In this document: positions 47,887-56,373 of the stretch, in pieces
Numbering within the stretch: position 1 is the first letter of the stretch
Layout: the number at the start of each line of letters is the position of its first letter
NCBI RefSeq assembly: GCF_006716445.1
Contig: NZ_VFPA01000001.1
Coordinates: forward strand, 2,542,001-2,606,000
DNA from: Pseudonocardia kunmingensis
Lineage (GTDB): Bacteria > Actinomycetota > Actinomycetes > Mycobacteriales > Pseudonocardiaceae
Direction: 5' to 3'
Length of the DNA: 64,000 bases
The notes under the pieces: model-generated
Told to the model about the DNA's origin: nothing
What the model saw: the letters and a program-made list of their open reading frames with translations, nothing else
Database searches by the model: none
Translations under genes and position numbers: made by a program

Positions 47887-48533
47887 GACGAACGACTCCC
47901 GTGGATCGACGCGATCAGGAACGGACGTGCGGAAACCGACGGCCAGCGCCGTGGACGCACAGAGCTACTGCAGACATGCGAAGAAAGGGGATACCCGCAC
48001 GTCGCGCCTGAGGCAGCGACCCGCCACCGGACGGTGGAATACACGTCCGGCAACCCCTGCGGTTCGCCGGGCCGCCCGTTGCGCAACGTCAGCAACCGGT
48101 GGGAACCGGAACCGCAACCTCCCCCACAGGGCGAGGCAACGGGGAAGCTACCAGATGTTCATGTGATCCGCGAGCCCTTGGCCGAGCGTTTCCCCCGCAG
48201 TCGCGGGTGCGGAGCCGGAGCGGGCCGGTCACCAGCTCGGGTCGCGGGGCCCGGCACCAGGCCGAACCGGACGGGGTGCGCCGGCTCTCTCACGGCGCCC
48301 GGCGCCGGGCTCGCAGCACCCTCGGTCGCCGGCGCCGGTACCGCCCCCACCCCCGCGCGTTGACATCCGCGCCCGCCTGCACGGGCCGTTCACCGGTCCC
48401 GGCCGCTGTTCCCACCGACCGTTCTCCCCGCCTCGACGCCGCGGTCCGGCGTCGTGATCGCCCCCGCCCCACGCCACCCGCCCCGACGGTGGGCGGAAAT
48501 CCCTGCACCGACGGAAACGGTGGCAACCGATTC
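47887..48533. other. 647-bp leader region of the giant gene, no gene seen
   Basis: It contains GGGAG (47896-47900, minus strand) 9 nt before the giant ATG. No confident -10/-35 pair, riboswitch or gene was recognised. Open frames here lack recognisable protein features. The length suggests regulated expression. Confidence 0.5.
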
Positions 48534-50468
48534 TCAGTCCTCCCTGGCCGGTGCGGCCGTGACGGCCCGCAACAGTGGTCGCGACGCCGCGGAAGCGGCC
48601 ACCACCACCGCGACGCCGGCGAGCAGCGATACGCCCAGGACGACGATTCCCGTCGGCTCGAACGCGTTCGCCGCCGCGGCGAAGGGGAATGCGCACAGGA
48701 GCCCGAGGACGAGTGCGATCGCCGCGAGGACCAGCAACGGGCGGACGGTCTCCGCCCGGCGGGCGGAATCGAGCACCGACATCGGGGTGCCCGCCAATCG
48801 CAGCAGGCGCAGGGTGCGCCGGTGGTCGAGCACGCGGGCGGCGGCCGCGGTTCCGGTCGCCGTGGCCGCGATGAGGAATGTCCCGGCGAGTACGACGAAT
48901 GCGCCGCGCTGCAGATCCGCGACGAACACCGCGTTCTCCGATCGCGCCTCGCGCTCGGTGAGAACGGGGCCGGACGCGACGGGCGCGAGCGCCGTGCGAA
49001 CCCGATCGCGATCGGCCGGGAGCGTCGGCGTGACCGCCACGCCCACCTCGCCCCCGACGTCGGCGATCGCGACATCGGCCGCGATCGCGCGGGCTCCGAG
49101 GCGGTGCGCGACCTCGGCCTGCAATTCGCCCACCTCGCCTGCGGGTGCCTCGACCCGCAATGCGGAGTCGTCATCCGGTGTCGAGCCCGAAAGCGCCGCC
49201 GTCAGGGGAGCGAGGAACCCCGCGACGAATACCGCGAGCGTGACGCCCGCGAGAGGGCGGAACGCTCCGCGCGGGTCGTCGAGCATCCGGCGACCGGCGA
49301 TCAGGGCGGCGGGGGAACGCGCGCTGCGGGTCATCCCGATCCCGAGCAGCCGGACCACGAGCGGGCCGACGAGCGACACGGCACCGAAGAGCGCGAGCAC
49401 CCCGACCCCGAACACCAACCCAGCGACATCGGCGGGTCCGGCCTGCCGCGCCCCGTTCGCGACGGCGAAGACACCGATGCCGGCGGCCACTCCGAGCAGC
49501 CGCAGCAGCCGCGCCGAGCCGGAGCGCTGCCGCCGGACGACGCCCAGCGGCTCGACCACCACCTCGCGCATACCGCCGAGGGCGGCCAGCAGGGCCAGCA
49601 CGACCACCCCGGCGACGAGGCCCGCGGCCGCCGCGGGCCCCGGCCGCAGATCGCCGGCGAACCAGCCGCCGCCCCCGAGCTCGATCGCCGCCAGCGCGGG
49701 GGCCGCGAGCCACTGCACCCCGATCCCGAGCACCGCCGCGCCCGCCGCGATCGCCGTCACCTCGGTGACCGCCGCGACGGTGACCTGCCCCGTCGACGCG
49801 CCGAGCAGGCGCAGCACCGCCAGCCGCTCCGCGCGCCGCGTGGCGGTGAGCCGCGCCGACGCCCCCAGCAGGCCGGCGACCGGGAACACCAGCAGCGCCG
49901 CGGCCACGTAGGTGAGCTGGCGGTAGATCTCCAGCAGGCCGGGCGAGCCGGCGGCGAAGGACGCGATCGGAGTCGCGCCCGGGATGTCGGACGGCGCACG
50001 ACCGACGACGGCCACCAGCTCGTCCGGGCGCACCAGACCGGCCGGGGTGATCTCGCCGGTCGGCGCCGGGAACCGTTCGGCGAGCGCGTCCGGCGGGAGG
50101 TCGCGCAGGAGGGCGGCGAGCGCGGGCGACACCCACATCTCTCCGAGGCCCGGCACCCGGGGCAGCCCCGGCGGCGGTGCCGTGGGCGCCATCGCGGCGA
50201 CGTCGACCCGGTGGAGGGGCCGGCCCGCCACTGCGTCGGTCGCCGTCGCGATGGCCGCCACCGGCGCGCCGGCCGCCGGGACGGGCTGTCCGGTGCGCCA
50301 GCCCGCACGGGCCTCGCGCGCGTCCCAGCCGTGCACCGCGCCGAGCGCCACCGCGAGCAGCGCCGTGCCGACCGTGATCCCGAGCCCGATCAGGGCCGCC
50401 GATGTCGCGGCGCGCCGTCCGCCGAGGCGCAGCAACCGCAGGCTCAGCGCCGCCGTCGCCACGTTCAC
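48534..50468 (-). CDS. ABC transporter permease, FtsX/MacB-like
   Basis: This 644-residue membrane protein has an N-terminal helix (ATSAALIGLGITVGTALLAV), a large extracytoplasmic segment and groups of helices around a second periplasmic region, the layout of a fused two-module FtsX-type permease. A conserved-looking LTATRRAERLAVLRLLGAS block is the cytoplasmic coupling region contacting the ATPase. The start is GTG 50468, which overlaps the stop of the ATPase gene as GTGA; the frame remains open far upstream but only antisense to the ATPase. It likely exports or extracts a lipid, peptide or drug. Substrate unknown. Confidence 0.88.
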   Translation of the reverse strand: MNVATAALSLRLLRLGGRRAATSAALIGLGITVGTALLAVALGAVHGWDAREARAGWRTGQPVPAAGAPVAAIATATDAVAGRPLHRVDVAAMAPTAPPPGLPRVPGLGEMWVSPALAALLRDLPPDALAERFPAPTGEITPAGLVRPDELVAVVGRAPSDIPGATPIASFAAGSPGLLEIYRQLTYVAAALLVFPVAGLLGASARLTATRRAERLAVLRLLGASTGQVTVAAVTEVTAIAAGAAVLGIGVQWLAAPALAAIELGGGGWFAGDLRPGPAAAAGLVAGVVVLALLAALGGMREVVVEPLGVVRRQRSGSARLLRLLGVAAGIGVFAVANGARQAGPADVAGLVFGVGVLALFGAVSLVGPLVVRLLGIGMTRSARSPAALIAGRRMLDDPRGAFRPLAGVTLAVFVAGFLAPLTAALSGSTPDDDSALRVEAPAGEVGELQAEVAHRLGARAIAADVAIADVGGEVGVAVTPTLPADRDRVRTALAPVASGPVLTEREARSENAVFVADLQRGAFVVLAGTFLIAATATGTAAAARVLDHRRTLRLLRLAGTPMSVLDSARRAETVRPLLVLAAIALVLGLLCAFPFAAAANAFEPTGIVVLGVSLLAGVAVVVAASAASRPLLRAVTAAPARED

Positions 50469-51172
50469 CGGGTGCCCGCGGTGGTCGGGACGCGAGCGGC
50501 GCCCGTGTGCCCGTCGCGCAGGACGACGGTGCGGTGGCAGCGGGCGGCGACGTCGGCGTCGTGGGTGACCACGACGAGCGCGGCGCCGGTGCGGGCGGCC
50601 AGCGCCACGAGCAGCTCCATCAGCCGCCGGCCGGTCTCGCTGTCGAGCGCGCCGGTCGGTTCGTCGGCGAAGACCACCTCCGGCTCGGTCACCAGCGCCC
50701 GCGCGATCGCCACCCGCTGCTCCTGGCCGCCCGAGAGCTGCCCGGGCCTGCGCTGCTCGAGCCCCGCGAGACCGAGCGCGGGGAACCACGCGCCCGCCCG
50801 CGCCACCGCCGCGGCCCGCCGCACGCCCCGCAGCATCAGCGGGAGCGCCACGTTCTCGACGGCCGGGAGCTCGGGCAGCAGCTGGCCGAACTGGAACACG
50901 AAACCGAGCCGCGCCCCGCGCAGGGCGGTGCGCCGGGCCTCTGGCCAGGCGTCGATACGGTCGCCGCCCAGCCACACCTCACCCTCGTCGGGCGCCAGGA
51001 TGCCGGCGAGGCAGTGCAGCAGCGTCGACTTCCCCGAGCCGGACGGCCCGGTCACGGCCAGGACCTCGCCGCGGTGCACGGCGAGGTCGGCACCGCGCAG
51101 CACGGTGGTCGCCCCGAACCGGCGGGTGAGCCCGACGCCCCGCAGCACGGGCGGTGCGACCGGCGGCGTCAC
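50465..51172 (-). CDS. ABC transporter ATP-binding protein (LolD/MacB type)
   Basis: This 235-residue ATPase has Walker A GPSGSGKST, Q-loop FVFQFGQLLPELPAVENVALP, signature LSGGQEQRVAIARAL, Walker B VVFADEPTGALD and the H-loop THDADVAARC. The FVFQ..LLP..ENVALP block is typical of the MacB/LolD subfamily that pairs with FtsX-like permeases. GTG 51172 overlaps the stop of the small membrane gene upstream as GTGA, and its own stop overlaps the permease start the same way, so three genes are translationally coupled. Confidence 0.93.
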   Translation of the reverse strand: MTPPVAPPVLRGVGLTRRFGATTVLRGADLAVHRGEVLAVTGPSGSGKSTLLHCLAGILAPDEGEVWLGGDRIDAWPEARRTALRGARLGFVFQFGQLLPELPAVENVALPLMLRGVRRAAAVARAGAWFPALGLAGLEQRRPGQLSGGQEQRVAIARALVTEPEVVFADEPTGALDSETGRRLMELLVALAARTGAALVVVTHDADVAARCHRTVVLRDGHTGAARVPTTAGTR

Positions 51173-51291
51173 CGCCGCTGCTCCGCGTCGGCCACCGACT
51201 CGAGCAGCGGCAGCGCCGCCATCAGCACGAGCACGAGCACACCCGCGAGCCACGCCGTGGCGCCCAGCACCGAGGCGATCATCTCCGTCAT
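51169..51291 (-). CDS. 40-residue single-pass membrane peptide, first gene of the ABC operon
   Basis: The peptide is one membrane helix (WLAGVLVLVLMAALPLLES) with short ends. It starts at ATG 51291, with GGGGAG about 11 nt upstream, and its TGA overlaps the GTG of the ABC ATPase gene. The overlap mode is the same as between the next two genes, which argues that it is a real gene rather than chance. It may be a small regulator or subunit of the transporter. No family was recognised. Confidence 0.65.
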   Translation of the reverse strand: MTEMIASVLGATAWLAGVLVLVLMAALPLLESVADAEQRR

Positions 51292-51396
51292 GCCACGACG
51301 ATCTCCCCGGACCGGCGCGGGTCGCTTCGGCCGGAGGATCGAACGCGATCGCCGCGGGTCGTACTTCCGGCCGAGGAACGGCGGCACCGTCCTGCC

Positions 51397-51402
51397 TAGG
51401 CT
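51397..51402 (+). promoter_or_regulatory. -10 box of a leaderless kinase transcript
   Basis: TAGGCT is followed by six bases and then GTG 51409, with no Shine-Dalgarno. The same box precedes coxL. Confidence 0.5.
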
Positions 51403-51408
51403 CGTGGC

Positions 51409-52584
51409 GTGATCCGCCTGTTCCGCTGGGTCCGGAGGCACCTCGGCCTGGCCGTCGAACTGGCGGCCTACGGTTTCTGGCTGCTCGTCGACCTCGTCGT
51501 CGTCACCAGCAGCACCACACCGCTCGCCCTCGTGCCGGCCGTCGCCGTCCCGCTGATCGTGCTGCTGCGACGTCGGCCACAGGCGCGGCTGGTCCCGACC
51601 GCGGCCGCGGCGCTCACCGTCTCGGTCCTGGTCTCGGTGCTGGCCCGGACACCCCTCGCGCTCCTCGCACCGGCGGGCAGCACCGTCTTCACTCTCTCCT
51701 TCACCGAGCAGCTGACGCTGGCCGTGGTCGTCGTGCTGGTGCTGCACCGCTGCGAGCTGCGCCCGGCGCTCGTGCTCACCGCGGTCGCGGCGGTCGCGAT
51801 CGTCGGCTCACCGGTCCTGCGGATGACCGACACGAACGCCAACAGCTTCAGCGTGCTGTCCGCGCTCGGCTGGGGCGGCGCCGTCGCGATCGGGCTGGTG
51901 CTGCGCGAGGTCGACACCCGCCGCCGGGCCGCCGTCGAGGACACCCGTTCCGCGGAGCGGATGGAGCTGGCCCGCGAGCTGCACGACGTCGTGGCCCACC
52001 ACGTCACCGGGATCGTCGTGGCCGCGCAGGCCGCGGCGGTGGTGGCCCGCACCTCCCCGGACGACGTCGACCGCGCGCTGCACGCGATCGAGACGGCGGG
52101 CACCGACGCGCTCACCGCGATGCGCCGCATGGTCGGCGTCCTGCGCGGCCAGGACACCGAGGGCGCCCGCACCCCCGGGGCCGAGCTGGGCGAGGTGCCC
52201 GCCCTCGTCGCCCGGTTCGACCCCGACGGGCGGCTCGTGCGGCTCGTGACCGACCCCGGCCTGGAGCACGCCGTGCTGCCGCCCGGGGTCGCTGCGACCG
52301 GCTACCGGGTGGTGCAGGAAGCTCTCACCAACGTCCGCAGGCACGCGCCCGAGGCCGCGACCGTCGAGGTGGACGTCCGGATCCGCGAGGAGGCCCTGCT
52401 GGTGACGGTGCGCAACGACGGCGTCCCACCCGGTCCCATGACGCCGCGGGCGGGGGGCAGCGGCTTCGGGTTGGTCGGCATGGGGGAACGCGTGACCGCC
52501 CTGGACGGCGCGCTCGCCGCCGGGCCCACCGCCCCGGGCGTGTGGACGGTCTCCGCAAGGCTCCCCTTGCGAGGATCACGGTGA
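51409..52584 (+). CDS. NarL-type sensor histidine kinase
   Basis: This 391-residue kinase has about four to five membrane helices in residues 10-165, a HisKA_3 helix ARELHDVVAHHVTGIVVAAQ with phosphoacceptor His192, and a HATPase domain (RVVQEALTNVRRHAPEA, then GSGFGLVGMGERV). This is the DesK/NarX-like type common in actinobacteria, often placed beside ABC exporters. It starts with GTG 51409 behind a TAGGCT box and ends overlapping the regulator gene as GTGA. It is divergent from the ABC operon across 117 bp, so that operon is a plausible target. Confidence 0.92.
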   Translation: MIRLFRWVRRHLGLAVELAAYGFWLLVDLVVVTSSTTPLALVPAVAVPLIVLLRRRPQARLVPTAAAALTVSVLVSVLARTPLALLAPAGSTVFTLSFTEQLTLAVVVVLVLHRCELRPALVLTAVAAVAIVGSPVLRMTDTNANSFSVLSALGWGGAVAIGLVLREVDTRRRAAVEDTRSAERMELARELHDVVAHHVTGIVVAAQAAAVVARTSPDDVDRALHAIETAGTDALTAMRRMVGVLRGQDTEGARTPGAELGEVPALVARFDPDGRLVRLVTDPGLEHAVLPPGVAATGYRVVQEALTNVRRHAPEAATVEVDVRIREEALLVTVRNDGVPPGPMTPRAGGSGFGLVGMGERVTALDGALAAGPTAPGVWTVSARLPLRGSR

Positions 52585-53252
52585 CAGCGCCGAAGGTCGC
52601 TCCGCAAGCTCCGCTCCGGGTCCTGCTCGCCGACGATCAGGAGATGGTCCGCACCGGGTTCCGCCTGATCCTCTCGGCCGAGGGCGACGTCGAGGTCGTC
52701 GGTGAGGCCGGCACCGGGGTCGACGCGGTCACGCTCGCGCGCGAGCTGCGCCCGGACGTCGTGCTGATGGACATCCGGATGCCGCAGCTCGACGGCCTGG
52801 AGGCCACGCGCGCGCTCGCCGCGGACCCGGAGCCGCCGCGCATCGTGGTCGTCACGACGTTCGACCTCGACGAGTACGTGTACGGAGCGCTGCGCGCGGG
52901 TGCGTGCGGGTTCCTCCTCAAGGACGCCGGGCCCCGGTTGCTCGTCGAGGCCGTCCGGGCCGCCGCGGCGGGCGACGCGCTCGTCTCCCCGTCGGTCACG
53001 GTGCGGCTGCTCGAGCACCTGGCCGCGGGCCCGGCCGCCAGGGCCCCCGCGCTGCCCGACCCGCTCTCGCCCCGCGAGCTGGAGGTCGTGCGGGCGGTCG
53101 CCCGCGGCCGGACCAACGCCGAGATCGCGGCCGAGCTGTTCGTGTCGCTCTCCACGGTGAAGACGCACCTGACGAACGTCCAGGCGAAGCTCTCGGCCCG
53201 CAACCGCGTCGAGATCGCGGCCTGGGCCTGGGAGCACGGCCACGTGCGCTGA
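52581..53252 (+). CDS. NarL/LuxR-family response regulator
   Basis: This 223-residue regulator has a receiver domain (LLADDQ, phosphoacceptor Asp64 in VVLMDIRMPQ, Lys in GFLLKDAG) and a LuxR-type helix-turn-helix (LSPRELEVVRAVARGRTNAEIA..STVKTHLTNVQAKL). GTG 52581 overlaps the kinase stop in GTGA, so the pair is translationally coupled, unlike the pair at 2402-4420. A 13-bp hairpin 9 bp after the stop probably terminates the transcript. It may control the divergent ABC exporter; that is inferred from position only. Confidence 0.93.
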   Translation: MTAPKVAPQAPLRVLLADDQEMVRTGFRLILSAEGDVEVVGEAGTGVDAVTLARELRPDVVLMDIRMPQLDGLEATRALAADPEPPRIVVVTTFDLDEYVYGALRAGACGFLLKDAGPRLLVEAVRAAAAGDALVSPSVTVRLLEHLAAGPAARAPALPDPLSPRELEVVRAVARGRTNAEIAAELFVSLSTVKTHLTNVQAKLSARNRVEIAAWAWEHGHVR

Positions 53253-53260
53253 CCCCGTCC

Positions 53261-53300
53261 GTGAGTGGATACGAGTGCCGGAGCACCCGTATCCACTCAC
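53261..53300. terminator. bipartite hairpin between convergent genes
   Basis: Arms 53261-53273 and 53288-53300 are exact reverse complements (13 bp). Inside them gtgc-cgga-gcac forms a second hairpin. It separates the response regulator (+) from the PDZ protease (-) and can serve both. Confidence 0.7.
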
Positions 53301-53306
53301 GATCGG

Positions 53307-54218
53307 TCAGCCGAGCTCGGTGGGCACGGCGACGACGTCCACCATCGCCCCGTTGCGCAGCACCGTGACCGGCAGCGGCACTCCGATCGCGTCGGCGAAC
53401 AACTGGCGCTGGATCCCCTGGGCGTCCTGGACCGGACGGCGCCCGACGTCGAGCACGAGGTCCCCGGCCCGCAACCCGGCCCGGGCCGCCGGGCTGCCCC
53501 CGATCACCTCCGCGAGCCGGAGCCCGTTCGTGCGCCCGTGCTTCGCGGCGACGGCCGCGGGCACCGGGGCCGGGCTGCCGACCACCCCGAGGTAGGCCCG
53601 GCGCACCCGCCCGTCGGCGAGCAGCGCCGCCACGATCCGGCGGGTCGTGGCGTTCACCGGAACGGCGAGCCCGAGGCCGACCCCCGCGACGGCCGTGTTG
53701 ATCCCGACCACCCGCCCCCGGGCGTCGGCCAGCGCGCCGCCGGAGTTGCCGGGGTTCAGCGCCGCGTCGGTCTGGATCACGTCCTCGACGACCCGCCCGG
53801 CGCGGCCGCTGCGGGTGGGCAGGGCGCGACCGAGCGCGCTCACGACACCGGCGGTCACCGAGCCGGCGAGCCCGAGCGGGTTGCCGACCGCCACGACGAG
53901 CTGGCCGACCACCAGGCCGTCGGCGTCGCCGAGCCGGGCGGGCGGCGGGAGGTCGGCCGCCCGGTCGGCGCGCAGCACGGCGAGGTCCGACAGCGGGTCG
54001 GCACCCACGACCGTGACACCCGTCTGCACGCCGTCGACGAAGTCGGCACGGCCGGTACGGGCGTCCCCGACGACGTGGGCGTTCGTCACGAGGATCCCGT
54101 CGCCCGGGACGACCACCGCGGAGCCGCTGCCCCGGCCGGCCCGGATCGCGGCGACCCGTCCGGTGAGCTCGGCGGCGACGGTGCTGACGGTGCGGGAGTA
54201 GGAGTCGAGCTCGTCCAC
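53307..54218 (-). CDS. HtrA/DegP-like serine protease with PDZ domain
   Basis: This 303-residue S1C-type protease has a triad of His in VTNAHVVG, Asp in LSDLAVLRAD and Ser in NPGNSGGALAD, then a C-terminal PDZ domain (GLRLAEVIGGSPAARAGLRAGDLVLDVG). The N-terminus is short and lacks a clear signal peptide or membrane helix, which is unusual for HtrA proteins and suggests a cytoplasmic or non-classically located protein. GTG 54218 is chosen because GAGGAGG ends five bases before it; an ATG at 54248 is further from any ribosome site. The role is presumably protein quality control. Confidence 0.9.
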   Translation of the reverse strand: MDELDSYSRTVSTVAAELTGRVAAIRAGRGSGSAVVVPGDGILVTNAHVVGDARTGRADFVDGVQTGVTVVGADPLSDLAVLRADRAADLPPPARLGDADGLVVGQLVVAVGNPLGLAGSVTAGVVSALGRALPTRSGRAGRVVEDVIQTDAALNPGNSGGALADARGRVVGINTAVAGVGLGLAVPVNATTRRIVAALLADGRVRRAYLGVVGSPAPVPAAVAAKHGRTNGLRLAEVIGGSPAARAGLRAGDLVLDVGRRPVQDAQGIQRQLFADAIGVPLPVTVLRNGAMVDVVAVPTELG

Positions 54219-54306
54219 GCGGGCCTCCTCGCGCTTACAACGTTGCACGCGTTGCGTAGGAGGAGAACGTCGGGCCCGCCGCCCGTGTTCCGGCGGGCAC
54301 CTGCGG

Positions 54307-54879
54307 TCAGACGTCCTCGGCCTCCTGGGTCGCCGGGTCCCAGGAAAGGCCGGGGACGCCCCAGCCGTTGCGCCTGAGCGTCTTCTTCGCCGCGCGCTGG
54401 TTGCGACCGACGAGCCGGTCCACGTAGAGGAGGCCGTCGAGGTGGTCGGTCTCGTGCTGCAGGCAGCGCGCGAGGAAGCCGCGGCCCTGCACCTCCACGG
54501 GCGCCCCGTCGACGTCCACCCCCGTCACGCGGGCCCAGTCGGCCCGGCCGGTGGGGAAGCTCTCCCCGGGCACGGAGAGGCAGCCCTCCTCGTCGTCGTC
54601 GGGGTCGGGCATGGTCTCGGGTCGCGGCGAGGTCTCCAGCACCGGGTTGACGACCACGCCGCGCACCCGCGTTCGCGTCTCCTCGTCGGGGCAGTCGTAG
54701 ACGAACAGGCGCAGGTCCACACCGATCTGGTTGGCCGCCAGCCCGACACCGTCGGCTGCGGCCATCGTCTCGAACATGTCCTCGACCAGCGCCTTCAGCC
54801 CGTCGTCGAACGCCTCGACGGGGCGGGTGGGGCGGTGCAGGACGGGATCGCCGATGATGCGGATGGGTCGGACGGCCAC
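54307..54879 (-). CDS. def: peptide deformylase
   Basis: This 190-residue enzyme removes the formyl group from new proteins. All three metal motifs are present: [19 protein letters not shown] (Cys ligand) and QHETDHLDG (HExxH with two His ligands). An acidic insertion DPDDDEEG precedes the second motif, as in mycobacterial enzymes. GTG 54879 is preceded at 8 nt by TAGGGT and no Shine-Dalgarno, so it is probably leaderless. It starts the block syntenic with M. tuberculosis Rv0429c-Rv0440. Confidence 0.95.
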   Translation of the reverse strand: MAVRPIRIIGDPVLHRPTRPVEAFDDGLKALVEDMFETMAAADGVGLAANQIGVDLRLFVYDCPDEETRTRVRGVVVNPVLETSPRPETMPDPDDDEEGCLSVPGESFPTGRADWARVTGVDVDGAPVEVQGRGFLARCLQHETDHLDGLLYVDRLVGRNQRAAKKTLRRNGWGVPGLSWDPATQEAEDV

Positions 54880-54971
54880 GATGACCGACCCTACTGCGCG
54901 CCGATCCACCCCATCGGGGCAGCGCGTCCCTGCACGGTTCTCGTCAGGCTCGCGTGGTTGAATGGCCGACG

Positions 54972-54993
54972 CGAATGACAGGCGTGTCATTCG
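54972..54993. promoter_or_regulatory. 9-bp inverted repeat, possible operator
   Basis: cgaatgaca-ggcg-tgtcattcg is a perfect inverted repeat in the divergent space between def and the DUF3263 gene, 28 bp before the latter's start. It could be a regulator site or a leader hairpin. Confidence 0.4.
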
Positions 54994-55020
54994 TTGTGAG
55001 CGAGGCCATCGAGGAGCGTG

Positions 55021-55326
55021 ATGGAGTCGGCCACCGAACCCATCGAGAGCCTTCCCACCGCAGGGGCGGCGGGCGCCCTGGAACGCCGGGAGCGCGAGAT
55101 CCTCGCCTTCGAGGCCCAGTGGTGGAAGTACGCGGGCGCCAAGGAACAGGCGATCCGCGAGCTCTTCGACATGTCCGCCACGCGCTACTACCAGATCCTC
55201 AACGCCCTCGTCGACAAGCCGGCCGCGCTCGCCGCCGACCCGCTGCTCGTCAAGCGGCTGCGGCGGTTGCGCGCCAGCAGGCAGCGCACGCGTGCGGCGC
55301 GTCGCCTGGGAATCGAACCCTGGTGA
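55021..55326 (+). CDS. DUF3263 family protein (Rv0430-like)
   Basis: This 101-residue protein has the DUF3263 core [20 protein letters not shown], then [20 protein letters not shown], which resembles a small helix-turn-helix, and an Arg-rich tail. ATG 55021 is chosen with GAGGAG 4-5 nt upstream. The same gene lies between def and virR in M. tuberculosis (Rv0430). Function is not established; DNA binding is suggested by the helix and basic tail only. Confidence 0.88.
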   Translation: MESATEPIESLPTAGAAGALERREREILAFEAQWWKYAGAKEQAIRELFDMSATRYYQILNALVDKPAALAADPLLVKRLRRLRASRQRTRAARRLGIEPW

Positions 55327-55438
55327 CGGCAGCATGATCGACAACCGGGTCGCTCCAGCGCCCGGCCGCTGATCGAACCACCCCACCGCATTCGGAGGCC
55401 AGCGTGACCGAGCTCGCGACCGTCGATGGGGTCCGGCC

Positions 55439-56347
55439 GTGACCACGCCCTCTTCCGGTGGCGGCCCCACCCCCCTGCGCGTCGGTGGCCTCGCGCTGAT
55501 CGGTGTCGCGGTCGTCGCCGCGATCATCGGGCTCGCCGGCCTCGCCGCGAACGGCGACCCCACGCCCACCGCCGCCCCGCAGCCCGACACCCCGACCACC
55601 GCCCCTGCCCCCGAGGCCGCACCGCCGCCGGTCGTCCCGCCGCCGCCGCTGCCCACGGACGACGCCGGCGTCCCGGTCCCGTCGTTCGGCGAGCCGGTTC
55701 CGGGACAACCGGTGCCCGGCGAGCCCGCGCCCGGTCAGCCGGCGCCCGGCGAGCCCGCGCCTGGCGCCCCTGCCCCTGCCCCGGGGGCACCGGCACCCGC
55801 ACCGGGCGAGCAGGCCCCGCCGGAGGCCGCACCCGCACCCGCCCCGGCACCCGCCCCGGCACCCGCCCCTGCACCGGCTCCCGCTCCCGCTCCCGGGGGC
55901 GCACCCGAGGCCCCGGGCGCGCCGGCTGATCCCGGCGCCCCCGGGCAGCCCGCACCGGCCCCGTCCGACGGCGGCAACGGCAGCGGCCCCGCGGTCCAGG
56001 GCCGCGTCGGCGGTGGCGGCGGCGACGCCGGCAGCGGTGCCCGCCAGGCCACCCCGGGCGTCGAGCCCATGCCGCTGCGCGTCTACAACAACAGCACCAT
56101 CAGCGGCCTCGCCGCGCGCGCCGCCGAGGACTTCCGCAAGGCCGGCTGGCCGATCGACGTGGTCGCCAACTACCCGCAGGGCATCATCCCGACCACCACC
56201 GTCTACTACCGGCCGGGCACCCCGGAAGAGGCGGCGGCGAAGGCGCTGGCCGAGCGGTTCGGCATCCGCGCCAACCCGCGCTTCGAGGGCCTCGAGGACG
56301 CGAGCCCGGGACTGATCGTGATCGTCACCAACGACTACGGGCGCTGA
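55439..56347 (+). CDS. LytR_C domain membrane protein (VirR/Rv0431-like)
   Basis: This 302-residue protein has one N-terminal membrane helix ([20 protein letters not shown], ~residues 14-33), a long Pro/Ala/Gly/Glu spacer (~40-200) with many A-P-A-P and G-E-P-A-P repeats, and a C-terminal LytR_C domain starting [20 protein letters not shown]. In mycobacteria the homologue by position, VirR, is an envelope protein affecting vesicle release and cell-wall links. GTG 55439 is the only start before the helix. The repetitive spacer is likely to vary in length between strains. Confidence 0.88.
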   Translation: MTTPSSGGGPTPLRVGGLALIGVAVVAAIIGLAGLAANGDPTPTAAPQPDTPTTAPAPEAAPPPVVPPPPLPTDDAGVPVPSFGEPVPGQPVPGEPAPGQPAPGEPAPGAPAPAPGAPAPAPGEQAPPEAAPAPAPAPAPAPAPAPAPAPAPGGAPEAPGAPADPGAPGQPAPAPSDGGNGSGPAVQGRVGGGGGDAGSGARQATPGVEPMPLRVYNNSTISGLAARAAEDFRKAGWPIDVVANYPQGIIPTTTVYYRPGTPEEAAAKALAERFGIRANPRFEGLEDASPGLIVIVTNDYGR

Positions 56348-56373
56348 CGCCCGCCGGCCGCAGGCGACCGCGG

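Noticed and set aside
48358-48370. TTGACA on the plus strand as a promoter
   Set aside because: No -10 box at proper distance and no plus-strand gene downstream.
55300-55330. tRNA T-arm-like GGGTTCGATTCCC on the minus strand
   Set aside because: No matching acceptor stem, anticodon arm or D-arm at the right distance; the bases are coding for the end of the DUF3263 protein.
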